Below, piece after piece: positions 11,281 to 23,527 of a stretch of DNA of 64,000 nucleotides. Below the pieces are notes generated by a model, which worked only from the letters and a program-made list of their open reading frames with translations, did not search any database and had not been told where the DNA came from. This DNA comes from Procambarus clarkii. Taxonomy: Eukaryota; Arthropoda; Malacostraca; Decapoda; Cambaridae. A program made the position numbers and the translations under genes. Every line of letters begins with the position of its first letter. Position 1 is the stretch's first letter. The stretch spans positions 7,115,600 to 7,179,599 of the forward strand of contig NC_091214.1 in NCBI RefSeq assembly GCF_040958095.1. Direction: 5' to 3'.

Positions 11281-11738
11281 TTCTGTCTTGTGGGGATAAT
11301 TTTAATACCCTATTAATATCCCCTTTCTTGTGTCCATTCATCCACTTGTAAACCTCTATTATGTCACCCCTTACTCTTTGCCTTTCCAGTGAATGCAATT
11401 TAAGCTTTGTTAATCTTTCTTCATATGAAAGATTTCTAATTTGGGGAATAAACTTAGTCATCCTACGCTGGAAACGTTCAAGTGAATTTATATCCATTCT
11501 ATAGTACGGCGACCAAAACTGAACTGCATAATCTAAATGGGGCCTAACCAGAGCAAGATATAGCTGGTGTCTTGTTACTAACGCTTCGATTAATAAATCC
11601 TAGTGTCCTATTTGCCTTATTACGAATATTCATGCTTTGATCCTTTTGTTTTAAATTCTTACTAATCATAACTCCCAGATCCCTTTCGCAATCCAACTTC
11701 GCAATCTCAGCACCATCTAGCTCGTATCTTGTAACTCT
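11281..11738 (-). mobile_element. LINE-A 3' fragment, opposite strand, unit 2
   Basis: Equivalent of 2814-3268. A short internal deletion is present relative to unit 1 ('CAAGATATAGCTGGTGTC'). Confidence 0.78.
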
Positions 11739-11766
11739 CGTATTCTTGTAACATGTTCTCTTACAG

Positions 11767-11880
11767 GAGCGAATAGAAGAAGGTGTTGCTACTGATACTG
11801 ACATGGTGCTAGGCAGTGATGATGAGGAAGAACCTGAGGAAGAGCAAGGTGCACCTTGCGCAAGGTGTAAAAAGAGATAA
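11767..11880 (+). other. Exon-like acidic ORF, unit 2
   Basis: Same frame as at 3297-3407 with one additional glutamate codon, giving 38 codons. The frame is preserved despite the length change. Confidence 0.4.
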
Positions 11881-13630
11881 GGAGAGCAAGAAGAAACTAT
11901 GAAGTTCGTATAGCAGGCCAAGCAAAGGCAACTCCTAAAAGTTTTTTGTCAGTTATATCGAAAAAAGGATATGGAAAGGATAGGTATATTAAAAACCGAG
12001 ATAGGTACGATAACGGATAATGACGAAGAGATGAGTAGTATTTTTAATATATATTTAATCTCTGTGTTTACTAAAAAGAACTTAACTCTATGCCTTTAGC
12101 CGAACAAGTCTATGTGGGTGGGGAGGAGGACTGGTTGATTAGTTTAACAGTTACCAGGGATGATATTATTAAACAAATAGAAAAACACAAACCAAGCAAA
12201 TCCCCTGGACCGGATAAAGTGTTTACCAGGGTGCTTAAAGAATGCAAAGAGGAGCTTCGCGATTCATTGTCTACTATATTTAATAAATCATTAGAGTCAG
12301 GCAGATTGCAAGAGTCGTAGAAGATTGCTAATGTAGTGCCAATTTTTAAGAATGGAGATAGATCACTTGCGTCAAACTATCGGCCAATTAGCCTAACGTC
12401 TATTGTGGGAAAGTTACTTGAATCGATATTTGCAACCATTCGTTTTCACCTTGAAAAAACAAATTAATAAACGAGTCACAATATGGTTTAACAAATGGCC
12501 GTTCATGTGTAACAAAATTGTTATCTTTTTATTCTAGCATAGTTGAGGCAGTTGATAGTGGTAAGGTTTGCGATGTTGTGTACCTTGACTTTAGTAAAGT
12601 TTTTGATACAATGCCACATGAAATACTGATTAAAAAGATAGAGGCTCATGGTATTGGGGGTGCTATATTAAGAGGGAATAGTGTATGGCTATACCAAAGG
12701 AAACAGAGTCAGTGTGCATGGTGTTAAGTCAGAGTGGGATAATGTTATAAGTGGAACGCCTCAAGGCTCTGTATTGGGACCTCTGTTGTTTATAATATTT
12801 ATATAAATGATTTAGATTCAGGTTTAAGCTGCAACATTTGCAAATTTGCCGATGATACAAAATTCGGTAGGGAAATTAACACGGAAGACGACTCACTATC
12901 ACTTCAAGCTGATCTAAATAGGGTTTTGAAATGGTCAAAAGATTGGCAGATGCAGTTTAATGCTGATAAATGTAAAGTTTTGAGTCTAGGTAATGATGAT
13001 AGAGTTACAAGATACGAGCAAGATGGTGCTGAAATTGCGAAGTCGGATTGCGAAAGGGATCTGGGAGTTATGATCAGTAAGAATTTAAAACCAAAGGATC
13101 AATGCACGAATGTTCCAAACAAATAAATGCATGAATGTTCATAATAAGGCAAATAGGATACTGGAATTTATTTATCGAAGCGTTAGTAACAAGACACCTG
13201 GTGTGGTTCTTCAGCTATATCTTGCTCTGGTTAGGCCCCGTTTAGATTATGTAGTTCAGTTTTGGTCGCCGTACTCTAGAATGGATATAAATTCACTTGA
13301 ACGTGGCCAGCGTACGCTGACAAAATTAATTCCCCAAATTAGAAATCTTTCATGTGAAGAAAGATTAACAAAGCTTAAATTGCATTCACTGGAAAGGCGA
13401 AGAGTTAGGGGTGACATGATAGAAGTTTTCAAGTGAATGAATGGACATAACAAAGGGGATAATAATAAGGTACACGAAACAATGCGTGTAAATTGGATAA
13501 GCTTAGATTTAGAAAAGACTTGGGTAAATTCTGGTTCGGTAATAGGGTTGTTAATTTGTGGAACCAACTACTGGGAAACGTAGTGCAGGTGGGGTCCCTC
13601 GATTGTTTCGAGCGCTGGTTAGACATGTAT
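11865..13630 (+). mobile_element. LINE-A middle to 3' end, unit 2 (interrupted by 260-bp array)
   Basis: Equivalent of the unit 1 copy. Open pieces lie at 12090-12320, 12518-12727, 12926-13126 and 13110-13436. Its last 100 bases resume at 15196 after the inserted array. Confidence 0.82.
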
Positions 13631-15195
13631 AATCGCATTTGTGTTCCTCACGTGTGCCCCAAAGAATGAGGTGATTTGGTAAAATGCTATGCCCAAGATT
13701 ACTATCCGAGTGCCGGCGGTGGGGTGGTTCAAATAGCCTCGGCTATCACCTCATTTTGTCCGGTCGTGATGGTCAAGTGGATTAAGGCGTCTTGTACATA
13801 CCAGTTGCGTTGCTTCTGGGAGTATGGGTTCGAGTCACTTCTGGGGTGTGAGTTTTCAGTTGCATATTGTCCTGGGGACCATTCAGGCTTGTTCGCATTT
13901 GTGTTCCTCACGTGTGCCCCAAAGAATGAGGTGATTTGGTAAAATGCTATGCCCAAGATTACTATCCGAGTGCCGGCGGTGGGGTGGTTCAAATAGCCTC
14001 GGCTATCACCTCATTTTGTCCGGTCGTGATGGTCAAGTGGATTAAGGCGTCTTGTACATACCAGTTGCGTTGCTTCTGGGAGTATGGGTTCGAGTCACTT
14101 CTGGGGTGTGAGTTTTCAGTTGCATATTGTCCTGGGGACCATTCAGGCTTGTTCGCATTTGTGTTCCTCACGTGTGCCCCAAAGAATGAGGTGATTTGGT
14201 AAAATGCTATGCCCAAGATTACTATCCGAGTGCCGGCGGTGGGGTGGTTCAAATAGCCTCGGCTATCACCTCATTTTGTCCGGTCGTGATGGTCAAGTGG
14301 ATTAAGGCGTCTTGTACATACCAGTTGCGTTGCTTCTGGGAGTATGGGTTCGAGTCACTTCTGGGGTGTGAGTTTTCAGTTGCATATTGTCCTGGGGACC
14401 ATTCAGGCTTGTTCGCATTTGTGTTCCTCACGTGTGCCCCAAAGAATGAGGTGATTTGGTAAAATGCTATGCCCAAGATTACTATCTGAGTGCCGGCGGT
14501 GGGGTGGTTCAAATAGCCTCGGCTATCACCTCATTTTGTCCGGTCGTGATGGTCAAGTGGATTAAGGCGTCTTGTACATACCAGTTGCGTTGCTTCTGGG
14601 AGTATGGGTTCGAGTCACTTCTGGGGTGTGAGTTTTCAGTTGCATATTGTCCTGGGGACCATTCAGGCTTGTTCGCATTTGTGTTCCTCACGTGTGCCCC
14701 AAGGAATGAGGTGATTTGGTAAAATGCTATGCCCAAGATTACTATCCGAGTGCCGGCGGTGGGGTGGTTCAAATAGCCTCGGCTATCACCTCATTTTGTC
14801 CGGTCGTGATGGTCAAGTGGATTAAGGCGTCTTGTACATACCAGTTGCGTTGCTTCTGGGAGTATGGGTTCGAGTCACTTCTGGGGTGTGAGTTTTCAGT
14901 TGCATATTGTCCTGGGGACCATTCAGGCTTGTTCGCATTTGTGTTCCTCACGTGTGCCCCAAAGAATGAGGTGATTTGGTAAAATGCTATGCCCAAGATT
15001 ACTATCCGAGTGCCGGCGGTGGGGTGGTTCAAATAGCCTCGGCTATCACCTCATTTTGTCCGGTCGTGATGGTCAAGTGGATTAAGGCGTCTTGTACATA
15101 CCAGTTGCGTTGCTTCTGGGAGTATGGGTTCGAGTCACTTCTGGGGTGTGAGTTTTCAGTTGCATATTGTCCTGGGGACCATTCAGGCTTGTTCG
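13631..15195 (+). repeat. Six tandem copies of a 260-bp tRNA-derived SINE-like unit
   Basis: Six nearly identical 260-bp units fill 1565 bases. Each contains a pol III box A-like TGGTCAAGTGG and, about 60 bases on, a box B-like GGTTCGAGTC. The spacing suggests a tRNA with a long variable arm (leucine or serine type). I recall this sequence as a dispersed decapod SINE, but here it forms a mini-satellite array. It is flanked by CATGTAT on both sides (13624-13630 and 15196-15202), and units 1 and 3 show the empty site. The open frames in both strands are by-products of the repeat. Confidence 0.9.
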
Positions 15196-15295
15196 CATGT
15201 ATATGATTGGGATTGGGTGGATATAAATAGGAGCTACCCAGTATGGGCCAATAGGCCTTCTGCAGTTACCTTTGTTCCTATGTTCTTATCCTGCA
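15196..15295 (+). mobile_element. LINE-A 3' tip, unit 2, downstream of array
   Basis: Carries the GGGCCAATAGGCCTTCTGC signature and continues the fragment cut at 13630. The CATGTAT at 15196-15202 duplicates 13624-13630. Confidence 0.85.
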
Positions 15296-15384
15296 AAAAA
15301 ATAGATGTTGTTGTTTTAGATTTAGCTACTCAGAACGAAGTGTCCATGTAGTACGGGCTATGGTGAGCCCGAAAAAATAGAGAT

Positions 15385-15850
15385 CGACATAGCTTATATT
15401 ACATTCTTTAGAAAGGTGAAGAATTAAGGGTGACAGGATAGAGGTGTACAATTGGATGAATGTCCATAACAAAAGGGATAGTAATAGGGTAATGAAAGTA
15501 TCAACACAAGACAGAACAGAACACAATAGTATAAATTTGATAAGTTTCAATTTATGAAAGACCAGAGTAAATACTTGTTCGGTAACAGGGTTCGTGTAAC
15601 ATAATAGAAGTAGTATTAATTGATTGTCTGAAGCGGAGGTTAAACATATATTTGAATGAGATTGGGTAGATATAAATAGTAGCTACCTCTTGGGTGGATA
15701 TAAATATCAGCTACCTCTTAGGTGGATATAAATAGTAGCTACCTCTTGGGTGGATATAAATAGTTGCTACCTCTTGGGTGGATATATATAGCAGCTACCT
15801 CGTATGTTCCAATAGGCCTTCTGCAATTACCTTCATCCTTATGTTCTCAT
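15385..15850 (+). mobile_element. Older LINE-A-type 3' end, unit 2
   Basis: Equivalent of 5465-5935. The signature here reads 'GTTCCAATAGGCC', a change shared with unit 3. Confidence 0.7.
15662..15800 (+). repeat. 28-bp tandem repeat in LINE 3' end, unit 2
   Basis: Same five-copy array as at 5738-5880, with a slightly shorter third copy. Confidence 0.85.
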
Positions 15851-16180
15851 CAGCTTACCTCATTTTTTTTTACTTTCTCATCTCTCCTTCACCCATCCCA
15901 CCCGTGTCCCCTCCCCCCTTTTTTCTTGTTCTTACCTTTCACCTCTTGTTACCTGCTCTTCACCTCACTCTTGTCTTACATATGCCCGTGCCTCTTATGT
16001 CCTCTTCACTAGCGACTTCATAACGGTCCAGGACGGGCAGAAACTTCGTCGTCTCATCTTATGGTGTGTAGTTTGGTCAAGATTTCTTCAGCCACGTTAT
16101 TGTGAATCATCATCTGCACGAGATATTGAACAATTCCTGAACTTACGGGAACATAATCGCTTTCATATTAACTTGGAGAT

Positions 16181-16792
16181 ATGGAAACCAATGTAATGAT
16201 TCGTACTGTTGATAAGCCTCACGAGTGTCTCGAGTGCTCAAGAAAATTCAGGTACCTTAGCAATTTGAAACAACACTTGTTAGTACATTCTGATGATAGG
16301 CCTTACGAGTGTTCTGAGTGTGCAAAAAAATTTAAGGGCCCTGGAACTTTGAGAAAACACCTTTTAGTACATACTGATGATAGGCCTTACGAGTGTTCTG
16401 AGTGTGCAAAAAAGTTCAAGTCCCCTGCAAGTTTGAAACAACACTTGTTAGTACATTCAGATGATAAACATCACGAGTGTCCTGAATGTGCGAAAAAGTT
16501 CAAACACCGTCACAATATGAAAAAACACATGTTACTACATTTGGGGGATGAACTTCATAAGTGTAAAGATTGTGGCAAAAGTTACAGTCTTCGTGAAAAT
16601 AAGAAACGTGTAAGAGTGCATACAGGTGATACATCTCACAGGTGTGAAGAGTGTGAGAAAAGATTTAGTCAATTTTCAAATATGAAGAGGTGTTGGTGCA
16701 CTTTAATGATAAAGCTAATCAAGGCCAAAGCGAACAACAAGAAGCAGAATGTGAAAAAGGCATCAATTCCACGACATGTTAGTGAAGTTTGA
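16181..16792 (+). CDS. C2H2 zinc-finger protein, copy 2
   Basis: 203 codons, same finger layout as copy 1. It has histidine in the fourth finger linker ('DDKHHEC'), glycine in 'LGDELHKC', and phenylalanine in degenerate finger 6 ('EKRFSQF'). The phenylalanine is the usual finger residue, so copy 2 looks closer to the ancestral state. The intact frame in three copies, with mostly residue-level differences, hints at recent duplication rather than proven selection. Confidence 0.75.
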   Translation: METNVMIRTVDKPHECLECSRKFRYLSNLKQHLLVHSDDRPYECSECAKKFKGPGTLRKHLLVHTDDRPYECSECAKKFKSPASLKQHLLVHSDDKHHECPECAKKFKHRHNMKKHMLLHLGDELHKCKDCGKSYSLRENKKRVRVHTGDTSHRCEECEKRFSQFSNMKRCWCTLMIKLIKAKANNKKQNVKKASIPRHVSEV

Positions 16793-16896
16793 TGATGAAG
16801 TGTTTCCTAGAAACAATAAGAAGCGGAAAGTGTAAAATAGTGGATGCTCAGTGAATGATTTGGGATCATCTTATGTGTAAAAAAAATATTACCTAA

Positions 16897-16902
16897 AATA
16901 AA
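16897..16902 (+). promoter_or_regulatory. Poly(A) signal, zinc-finger copy 2
   Basis: AATAAA at the equivalent position. Confidence 0.6.
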
Positions 16903-17213
16903 AGTTTCAGATCATTAAGTATTTTTATTTCTGCATTTTTATTTTTTATTACTGTTTCTTTTCACTACAACTTTGAATTGGGTGTACCTTAATTTATATA
17001 CTATATCCAGTAAGTCTTTAAGACTTACTGTAGTAAGTAAGACTCCAGTAAGTCTAAAAAACTTATTTTAAAATTATATAAAAAAAAATTACTGGATAAA
17101 AAGACTCCAGTAATATAAAGAACTGCTACAGGTAAGCAGGTAATATAACGAATCAAGAAAAGGCGATGAGGTAGCTTAGTGACAGGGTGTATGGGGGAAT
17201 GGCAGTTCTTTTA

Positions 17214-17347
17214 ACCATGTAGCTTAGTCGATTAAGGCAGCGTCTGGGATTCTCTCGGACGTAGGTTCGAATCCCCGTCACGGCCCTTGTGCATTTGATG
17301 CATCACGCTATTGTGATTTCTGTGTTAGAATTTTTGAAATCTAACAT
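17214..17347 (+). mobile_element. tRNA-derived SINE, unit 2/3 boundary
   Basis: Equivalent of 7294-7435 with both pol III boxes retained. Confidence 0.7.
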
Positions 17348-19336
17348 ATTTATTTATTTATATATACACAAGAAGGTACATTGGGCTTAGGAGAGTACAT
17401 AGCATTGATGATTCTTGTAAAGCCTTGTACGCATTGAGTTTCGGGCAGGTCCTAAATCTAGCAGCTTAACTTGATACCTGGTTGATGGGGTTCTGGGAGT
17501 TCTTCTTCCAGAACCCCAAGCCCAGCCTGGGCCAGACTTGACTTGTGAGCGGCCCGCAGGCCCACAGCCCGGTTGGTCCAGCACTCCTTGAAGGAAACAA
17601 TCTAGTTTCCTCTTGAAGAGGTAGGACGTTGAACAACCGTGGACCTCTGATGTTCATACAGTGTTCTCTGATTGTGCCCATGGCACCTCTGCTCTTCACT
17701 GGTTCTCTTCTGCATTTTCTTCCATGTCGTTACATTCCATGTCGTACATTCCAGTACGTTGCTATTTTACTGTGCAGATTTGGGACCTGTCCCTCCACTA
17801 TTTTCCATGTGTATATTATTTGGTATCTCTCTCGTCTCCTTTCTAGTGAGTAAATTTGGAGAGCGTTGAGACGATAATTTAGGTGCTTAATCTCGTCTAT
17901 GCGTGCCGTATATGTTCTCTGTATTCCCTCAATTTCAGCAATTTCTCCTGCTCTGAAGGGGGAAGTGAGTACTGAGCAGTGCTCAAGACGGGACAACACA
18001 AGTGATTTGAAGTACAACCATTTGTACTTCAAATTTGAGTACAACCATTGTGATGGGATCTCTGGTCTTGAAGGTTCTCGTAATCCATCCTATCATTTTT
18101 CTGGCTGACGCAATACTTGCTTGGTTATGCTCCCTAAACGTTAGGTCGTCGGACATCATTATTCCCAAATCCTTGACATGCTGTTTTCCTACTATGAGCA
18201 GATTCGATTGTGTTTTGCACCCTGTATTATGTTTAGGATCCTCATTTTTGCCGTATCTGAGTACCTGGAATTTATCACCGTTAAACATCATGTTATTTTC
18301 TGCTGCCCAATCGAAAACTTTGTTAATATCTGTTTGTAGTTTATCACTGTCTTCGGCAGAGGTAATTTTCATGCTGATTTTTGTATCATCTGCAAAGGAT
18401 GACACGAAGCTGTGACTTGTGTTTTGTCTATATCTGATATGAGAATAAGGAACAACAGTGGTGCAAGGACTGTACCTTGAGGTACAGAGCTTTTAACTGC
18501 GCTCGGACTCGATTTTACTTGATTGACTGTTACTCTTTGTGTTCTGTTCGACAGGAAATTGAGTATTCAGCGTCCAACTTTACCAATTATACCCATTGAC
18601 CCCATTTTGTGTGCAATCACTCCATGGTCACATTTGTCGAATGCCGTTGCAAAATTGGTGTATACGACATCCGCGTTATGTTTTTCCTCTAATGCCTCAG
18701 TGATTTTGTCATAGTGGCCAAGTAGCTGTGAGAGGCATGATCTTCCAGCTCTAAATCCATGTTGGCTTATATTGTGGAGGTCATTGGTTTCCATGAATCT
18801 AGTGACTTGACTCCTGATCACTCTTTCAAATACTTTTATTATGAGAGACGTTAGTGCAACTGGTCTATAATTCTTTGTGCCAGTGCTTTGCTACCACCCT
18901 TGTGTAGACGGGCAATGTCTGCTGCTTTAAGCGCATCTGGTATCTCCCCTGTGTCCAAGCTCTTCCTCCACACTATACTGAGTGCCTGTGCTACTGGCAC
19001 TTTGCATTTCTTTATAAATATTGAATTCCATGAGTCTGGGGCTGAGTGCATGGGCATATTGTCAATTTCTCTTTCAAAATCTGCCTCGCTCGTGTTGATA
19101 TCAGATACATTTACTGGTGTTTGAGTATCATTCATAAAAAATTGTCCGTATCTTCCAGTAATCCGAATGATTACTGTTTTATCTATCACTATGTGATGGC
19201 GATTCAGGATGGTGTTGTGGTATTGAGAATAATGTTGCTTAATACCTCCGTCTTGCAAATGAAGTGTAAACTTAATGTATTCGTGGTATCTCCAGTGTAG
19301 TATATATATGTCAGTGCTCAGTCTCCAGTGCTTCAT
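17348..19336 (-). mobile_element. LINE-B, unit 3
   Basis: Same element as at 7428-9396. The RT segment at 18567-18821 carries the 9-base insertion shared with unit 4 and absent from units 1 and 2. The upstream segment (18851-19336) is open for 161 codons here, where units 1 and 2 are broken, so decay differs among the copies. Confidence 0.8.
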
Positions 19337-19408
19337 TTGTATTGACAGTTAGTGCATCAGTACACCAAGAACATTATTACTGCGTTAATACACCTCAGAC
19401 ATGTCATT

Positions 19409-20513
19409 TCAAATAATGAGGAAAGCTTTACGAGTGTTGTTATAATAAATGACCGGACGTATTTCACTGCAAGGTTTACAATTCATGTCAATAATGACTC
19501 GTATCACCTTCTTGTATGCCTGAGTGAATGGGTTTTTATAATGCACTAGATGCACTACGAATTTATATGGTATACTACGTTCCTGGGCTTTGCTTAGAAT
19601 ATTTTTAAATAGGTTATATTTTGAATCCACATCGAAATCCCGTTTTACGTCACCTGTCGCTGGGTTCACGTCTAGCCCACACCCCATCCCCAAGACATTC
19701 CAATCATTCTGACCCCAAAAAATCCATAGGCTATTGAAATCAGCTTTTCGAAAATCAGGCACTTTAACAGAATTTTCTCCTATAGATCTATTCCATTCAA
19801 TGCTAAATCTGATTTCTTTATGATCACTGTTCCCTAGCTCACTCCCTATTTCCATCTCCTTAATTTGTGTTTCCCTGTTAGTTAACACTAAATCTAAAAT
19901 ATTATTTCCCCGCGTTGGTTCCTAAATATGTTGCATAAGAAAGCAATCGTCAATTAATTCTAGGAAGTCTTCTGCTTCATTACTCCCTGTTTTGTTCACC
20001 CAGTTTATTCCACTAAAATTAAAGTCATCCATGACATAAATACTGTTAGATCTAGATGCTCTAGATATTTCATCCATAGAAGCTTTGCTTCCATTCTGTC
20101 TAAATTTGGTGGCCTATATATAACTCCTATTATAATAATATTTGCTTTTTCGTTTAATTCTATCCAAATAGTTTCTGTGTGTGGCTCAGATTTAATTCCC
20201 TCTTTGAGACTACATATCAAATTGTCCCTAACATATATGGCTACTCCCCCTCCTCGTCTAATATATCTATCTGTGTGAAATAGTTTAAATCCATTTATTT
20301 GATATTCAGCTAATAGTTCTCTATTTTCTACATTCATCCACGTTTCGGTAAGTGCAATAATATCTATTTCTTCTGTACAGATAAGAGCATTTAACTCGTT
20401 TATTTTGTTTCTTAGACTTCTACTGTTAGTGTAATATACCCTAAGTGAATTGTTATTTTGAGGCCCTTTCTCTTTCTGATCATTTTGCCAATGTGTTTCT
20501 CCATAAACATATA
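19409..20513 (-). mobile_element. LINE-A 5' half, inverted, unit 3
   Basis: Equivalent of 9469-10573 with only scattered substitutions. Confidence 0.8.
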
Positions 20514-21224
20514 TTGATGATAGAGTTACAAGATACGAGCTAGATGGTGATAAGACTGCGAAGTCGAATTGCGAAAGGGATCTGGGAGTTATGATAAGTA
20601 AGAATTTTAAACAAAAGGTTCAATGCATGAATGTTCGTAATAAGGCAAATAGGACACTGGGATTTATTAATCGAAGCGTTAGTAACAAAACACCTGGTGT
20701 GGTTCTTCAGCTATATCTTGCTCCAGTTAGGCCCCATTTAGATTATGCAGTTCAGTTTTGGTCGCCGTACTATAGAATGGATATAAATTCACTTGAACGT
20801 TTCCAGCATAGGATGACCAAGTTAATTCCACAAATTAGAAATCTTTCATATGAAGATAGATTAACAAAGCTTAAATGCATTCACTGGAAAGGCGAAGAGT
20901 TAGGGGGTGACATGATAGAGGTTTACAAGTGGATGAATGGACATAACAAAGAAGATATTAAAATTATCAACACAAGACAGAACGCGAAACAATGGATATA
21001 AATTGGATAAGTTTAGATTTAGGAAAGACTTGGGTAAATACTGGTTCGGTAACGGGGTTTTTGATTTGTAGAACCAATTACCGCGTAACGTGGTGGAGGT
21101 GGGTTCCCTCGATTGTTTCAAGTGCGGGTTGCACAAGTATGTGAGTGGGATTCGGTGGTTATAAATAGGAGCTGCCTCGTTTGGGCCAATAGGCCTTCTG
21201 CAGTTACCTTTGTTCTTATGTTCT
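20514..21224 (+). mobile_element. LINE-A 3' end, unit 3
   Basis: Equivalent of 10574-11280. Confidence 0.8.
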
Positions 21225-21670
21225 GTCTTGTGGTGATAATTTTAATACCCTATTAATATCCCCTTTCTTGTGTCCATTCATCCACTTGTAAACCTCTATT
21301 ATGTCACCCCTAACTCTTCGCCTTTCCAGTGAATGCAATTTAAGCTTTGTTAATCTTTCTTCATATGAAAGATTTCTAATTTGGGGAATTAACTTAGTCA
21401 TCCTACGCTGGAAACGTTCAAGTGAATCCATTCTATAGTACGGCGACCAAAACTGAACTGCATAATCTAAATGGGGCCTAACCAGAGCAAGATATAGCTG
21501 GTGTCTTGTTACTAACGCTTCGATTAATAAATCCTAGTGTCCTATTTGCCTTATTACGAATATTCATGCTTTGATCCTTTTGTTTTAAATTCTTACTAAT
21601 CATAACTCCCAGATCCCTTTCGCAATCCAACTTCGCAATCTCAGCACCATCTAGCTCGTATCCTGTAACT
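21225..21670 (-). mobile_element. LINE-A 3' fragment, opposite strand, unit 3
   Basis: Equivalent of 11281-11738, with the same internal deletion. Confidence 0.78.
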
Positions 21671-21700
21671 CTCGTATTCTTGTAACATGTTCTCTTACAG

Positions 21701-21811
21701 GAGCGAATAGAAGGTGTTGCTACTGATACTGACATGGTGCTAGGCAGTGATGATGAGGAAGAACCTGAGGAAGAGCAAGGTGCACCTTGCGCAAGGTGTA
21801 AAAAGAGATAA
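21701..21811 (+). other. Exon-like acidic ORF, unit 3
   Basis: Same length as unit 1, with proline-glutamate as in unit 2. The frame and the acceptor-like AG are retained. Confidence 0.4.
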
Positions 21812-23527
21812 GGAGAGCAAGAAGAAACTATGAAGTTCGTATAGCAGGCCAAGCAAAGGCAACTCCTAAAGGTTTTTTGTCAGTTATATCGAAAAAAGGA
21901 TATGGAAAGGATAGGTATATTAAAAACCGAGATAGGTCCGATAACGGATAATGACGAAGAGATGAGTAGTATTTTTAATATATATTTAATCTCTGTATTT
22001 ACTAAAAAGAACTTAACTCTATGCCTTTAGCCGAACAAGTCTATGTGGGTGGGGAGGAGGATTGGTTGATTAGTTTAACAGTTACCAGGGATGATATTAT
22101 TAAACAAATAGAAAAACACAAACCAAGCAAATCCCCTGGACCGGATAAAGTGTTTACCAGGGTACTTAAAGAATGCAAAGAGGAGCTTCGCGATCCATTG
22201 TCTACTATATTTAATAAATCATTAGAGTCAGGCAGATTGCCAGAATCGTAGAAGATTGCTAATGTAGTGCCAATTTTTAAGAATGGAGATAGATCACTTG
22301 CGTCAAACTATCGGCCAATTAGCCTAACGTCTATTGTGGGAAAGTTACTTGAATCGATATTTGTAACCATTCGTTTTCACCTTAAGAAGAACATAAGAAC
22401 ATAAGAACAAAGGTAACTGCAGAAGGCCTATTGGCCCATACGAGGCAGCTCCTATCTATAACCCCCAATCCCACTCATATACTTGTCCAACCCCCGCTTG
22501 AAACAATAGAGGGACCCCACCTCCACCACGTTAGACGGTAATTGGTTCCACAAATCAACATCCCTGTTACTGAACCAGTATTTACCCAAGTCTTTCCTAA
22601 ATCTAAACTTATCCAATTTATATCCATTGTTTCGTGTTCTGTCCTGTGTTGATACTTTTAATACCCTATTAATATCCCCCCGGTTATGTCCATTCTTCCA
22701 CTTGTAAACCTCTATCATGTTACCACTAACTCTTCGCCTTTCCAGTGAATGCAATATAAGCTTTGTTAATCTTTCTTCATATGAAAGATTTATAATTTGG
22801 GGAATTAACTTAGTCATCCTACGTTGGACACGGTCAAGTGAATTTATATCCATTCTATAGTATGGCGACCAAAACTGAACTGCATAACCTAAATGGGACC
22901 TAACCAGAGCAAGATATAGCTGAAGAACCACACCACCTTGAAAAAACAAATTAATAAACGAGTCACAATATGGTTTAACAAATGGCCGTTCATGTGTAAC
23001 AAAATTGTTATCTTTTTATTCTAGCATAGTTGAGGCAGTTGATAGTGGTAAGGTTTGCGATGTTGTGTACCTTGACTTTAGTAAAGTTTTTGATACAATG
23101 CCACATGAAATACTGATTAAAAAGATAGAGGCTCATGGTATTGGGGGTGCTATATTAAGAGGGAATAGTGTATGGCTATACCAAAGGAAACAGAGTCAGT
23201 GTGCATGGTGTTAAGTCAGAGTTGGATAATGTTGTAAGTGGAACGCCTCAAGGCTCTGTATTGGGGCCTCTGTTGTTTATAATATTTATATAAATGATTT
23301 AGATTCAGGTTTAAGTTGCAACATTTGCAAATTTGCCGATGATACAAAATTCGGTAGGGAAATTAACACGGAAGACGACTCACTATCACTTCAAGTTGTT
23401 CTAAATAGGGTTTTGAAATGGTCAAAAGATTGGCAGATGCAGTTTAATGCAGATAAATGTAAAGTTTTGAGTCTAGGTAATGATGATAGAGTTACAAGAT
23501 ACGAGCAAGATGGTGCTGAAATTGCGA
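21797..23527 (+). mobile_element. LINE-A middle, unit 3 (with two nested LINE-A insertions)
   Basis: Equivalent of 11865-13040 of unit 2, interrupted at 22384-22933 and again after 23527. Open pieces are 22021-22251 and 23005-23214. Confidence 0.82.
22384..22933 (-). mobile_element. 5'-truncated LINE-A insertion with 6-bp target duplication
   Basis: A 550-bp minus-strand LINE-A 3' end, flanked by CACCTT at 22378-22383 and 22934-22939, is absent from the same site in units 1 and 2. It carries the C-terminal RT peptide open for about 160 codons (22452-22949 includes flank). The tail, read on its own strand, is an 8-bp-type TTCTTATG repeat. Tail repeats of this kind are typical of CR1-clade LINEs. 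Confidence 0.92.

Larger units (their letters stand above)
8270..18208. repeat. Duplication unit 2
   Basis: Same block order as unit 1, lengthened by a six-copy 260-bp array at 13631-15195. Its exon-like ORF has one extra glutamate codon compared with units 1 and 3. Its zinc-finger copy (16181-16792) is closer to copy 3 than to copy 1. Confidence 0.9.

Noticed and set aside
13676-15206. Repeated 88- and 87-codon ORFs on both strands
   Set aside because: One frame of a 260-bp tRNA-derived repeat seen six times; no protein features.
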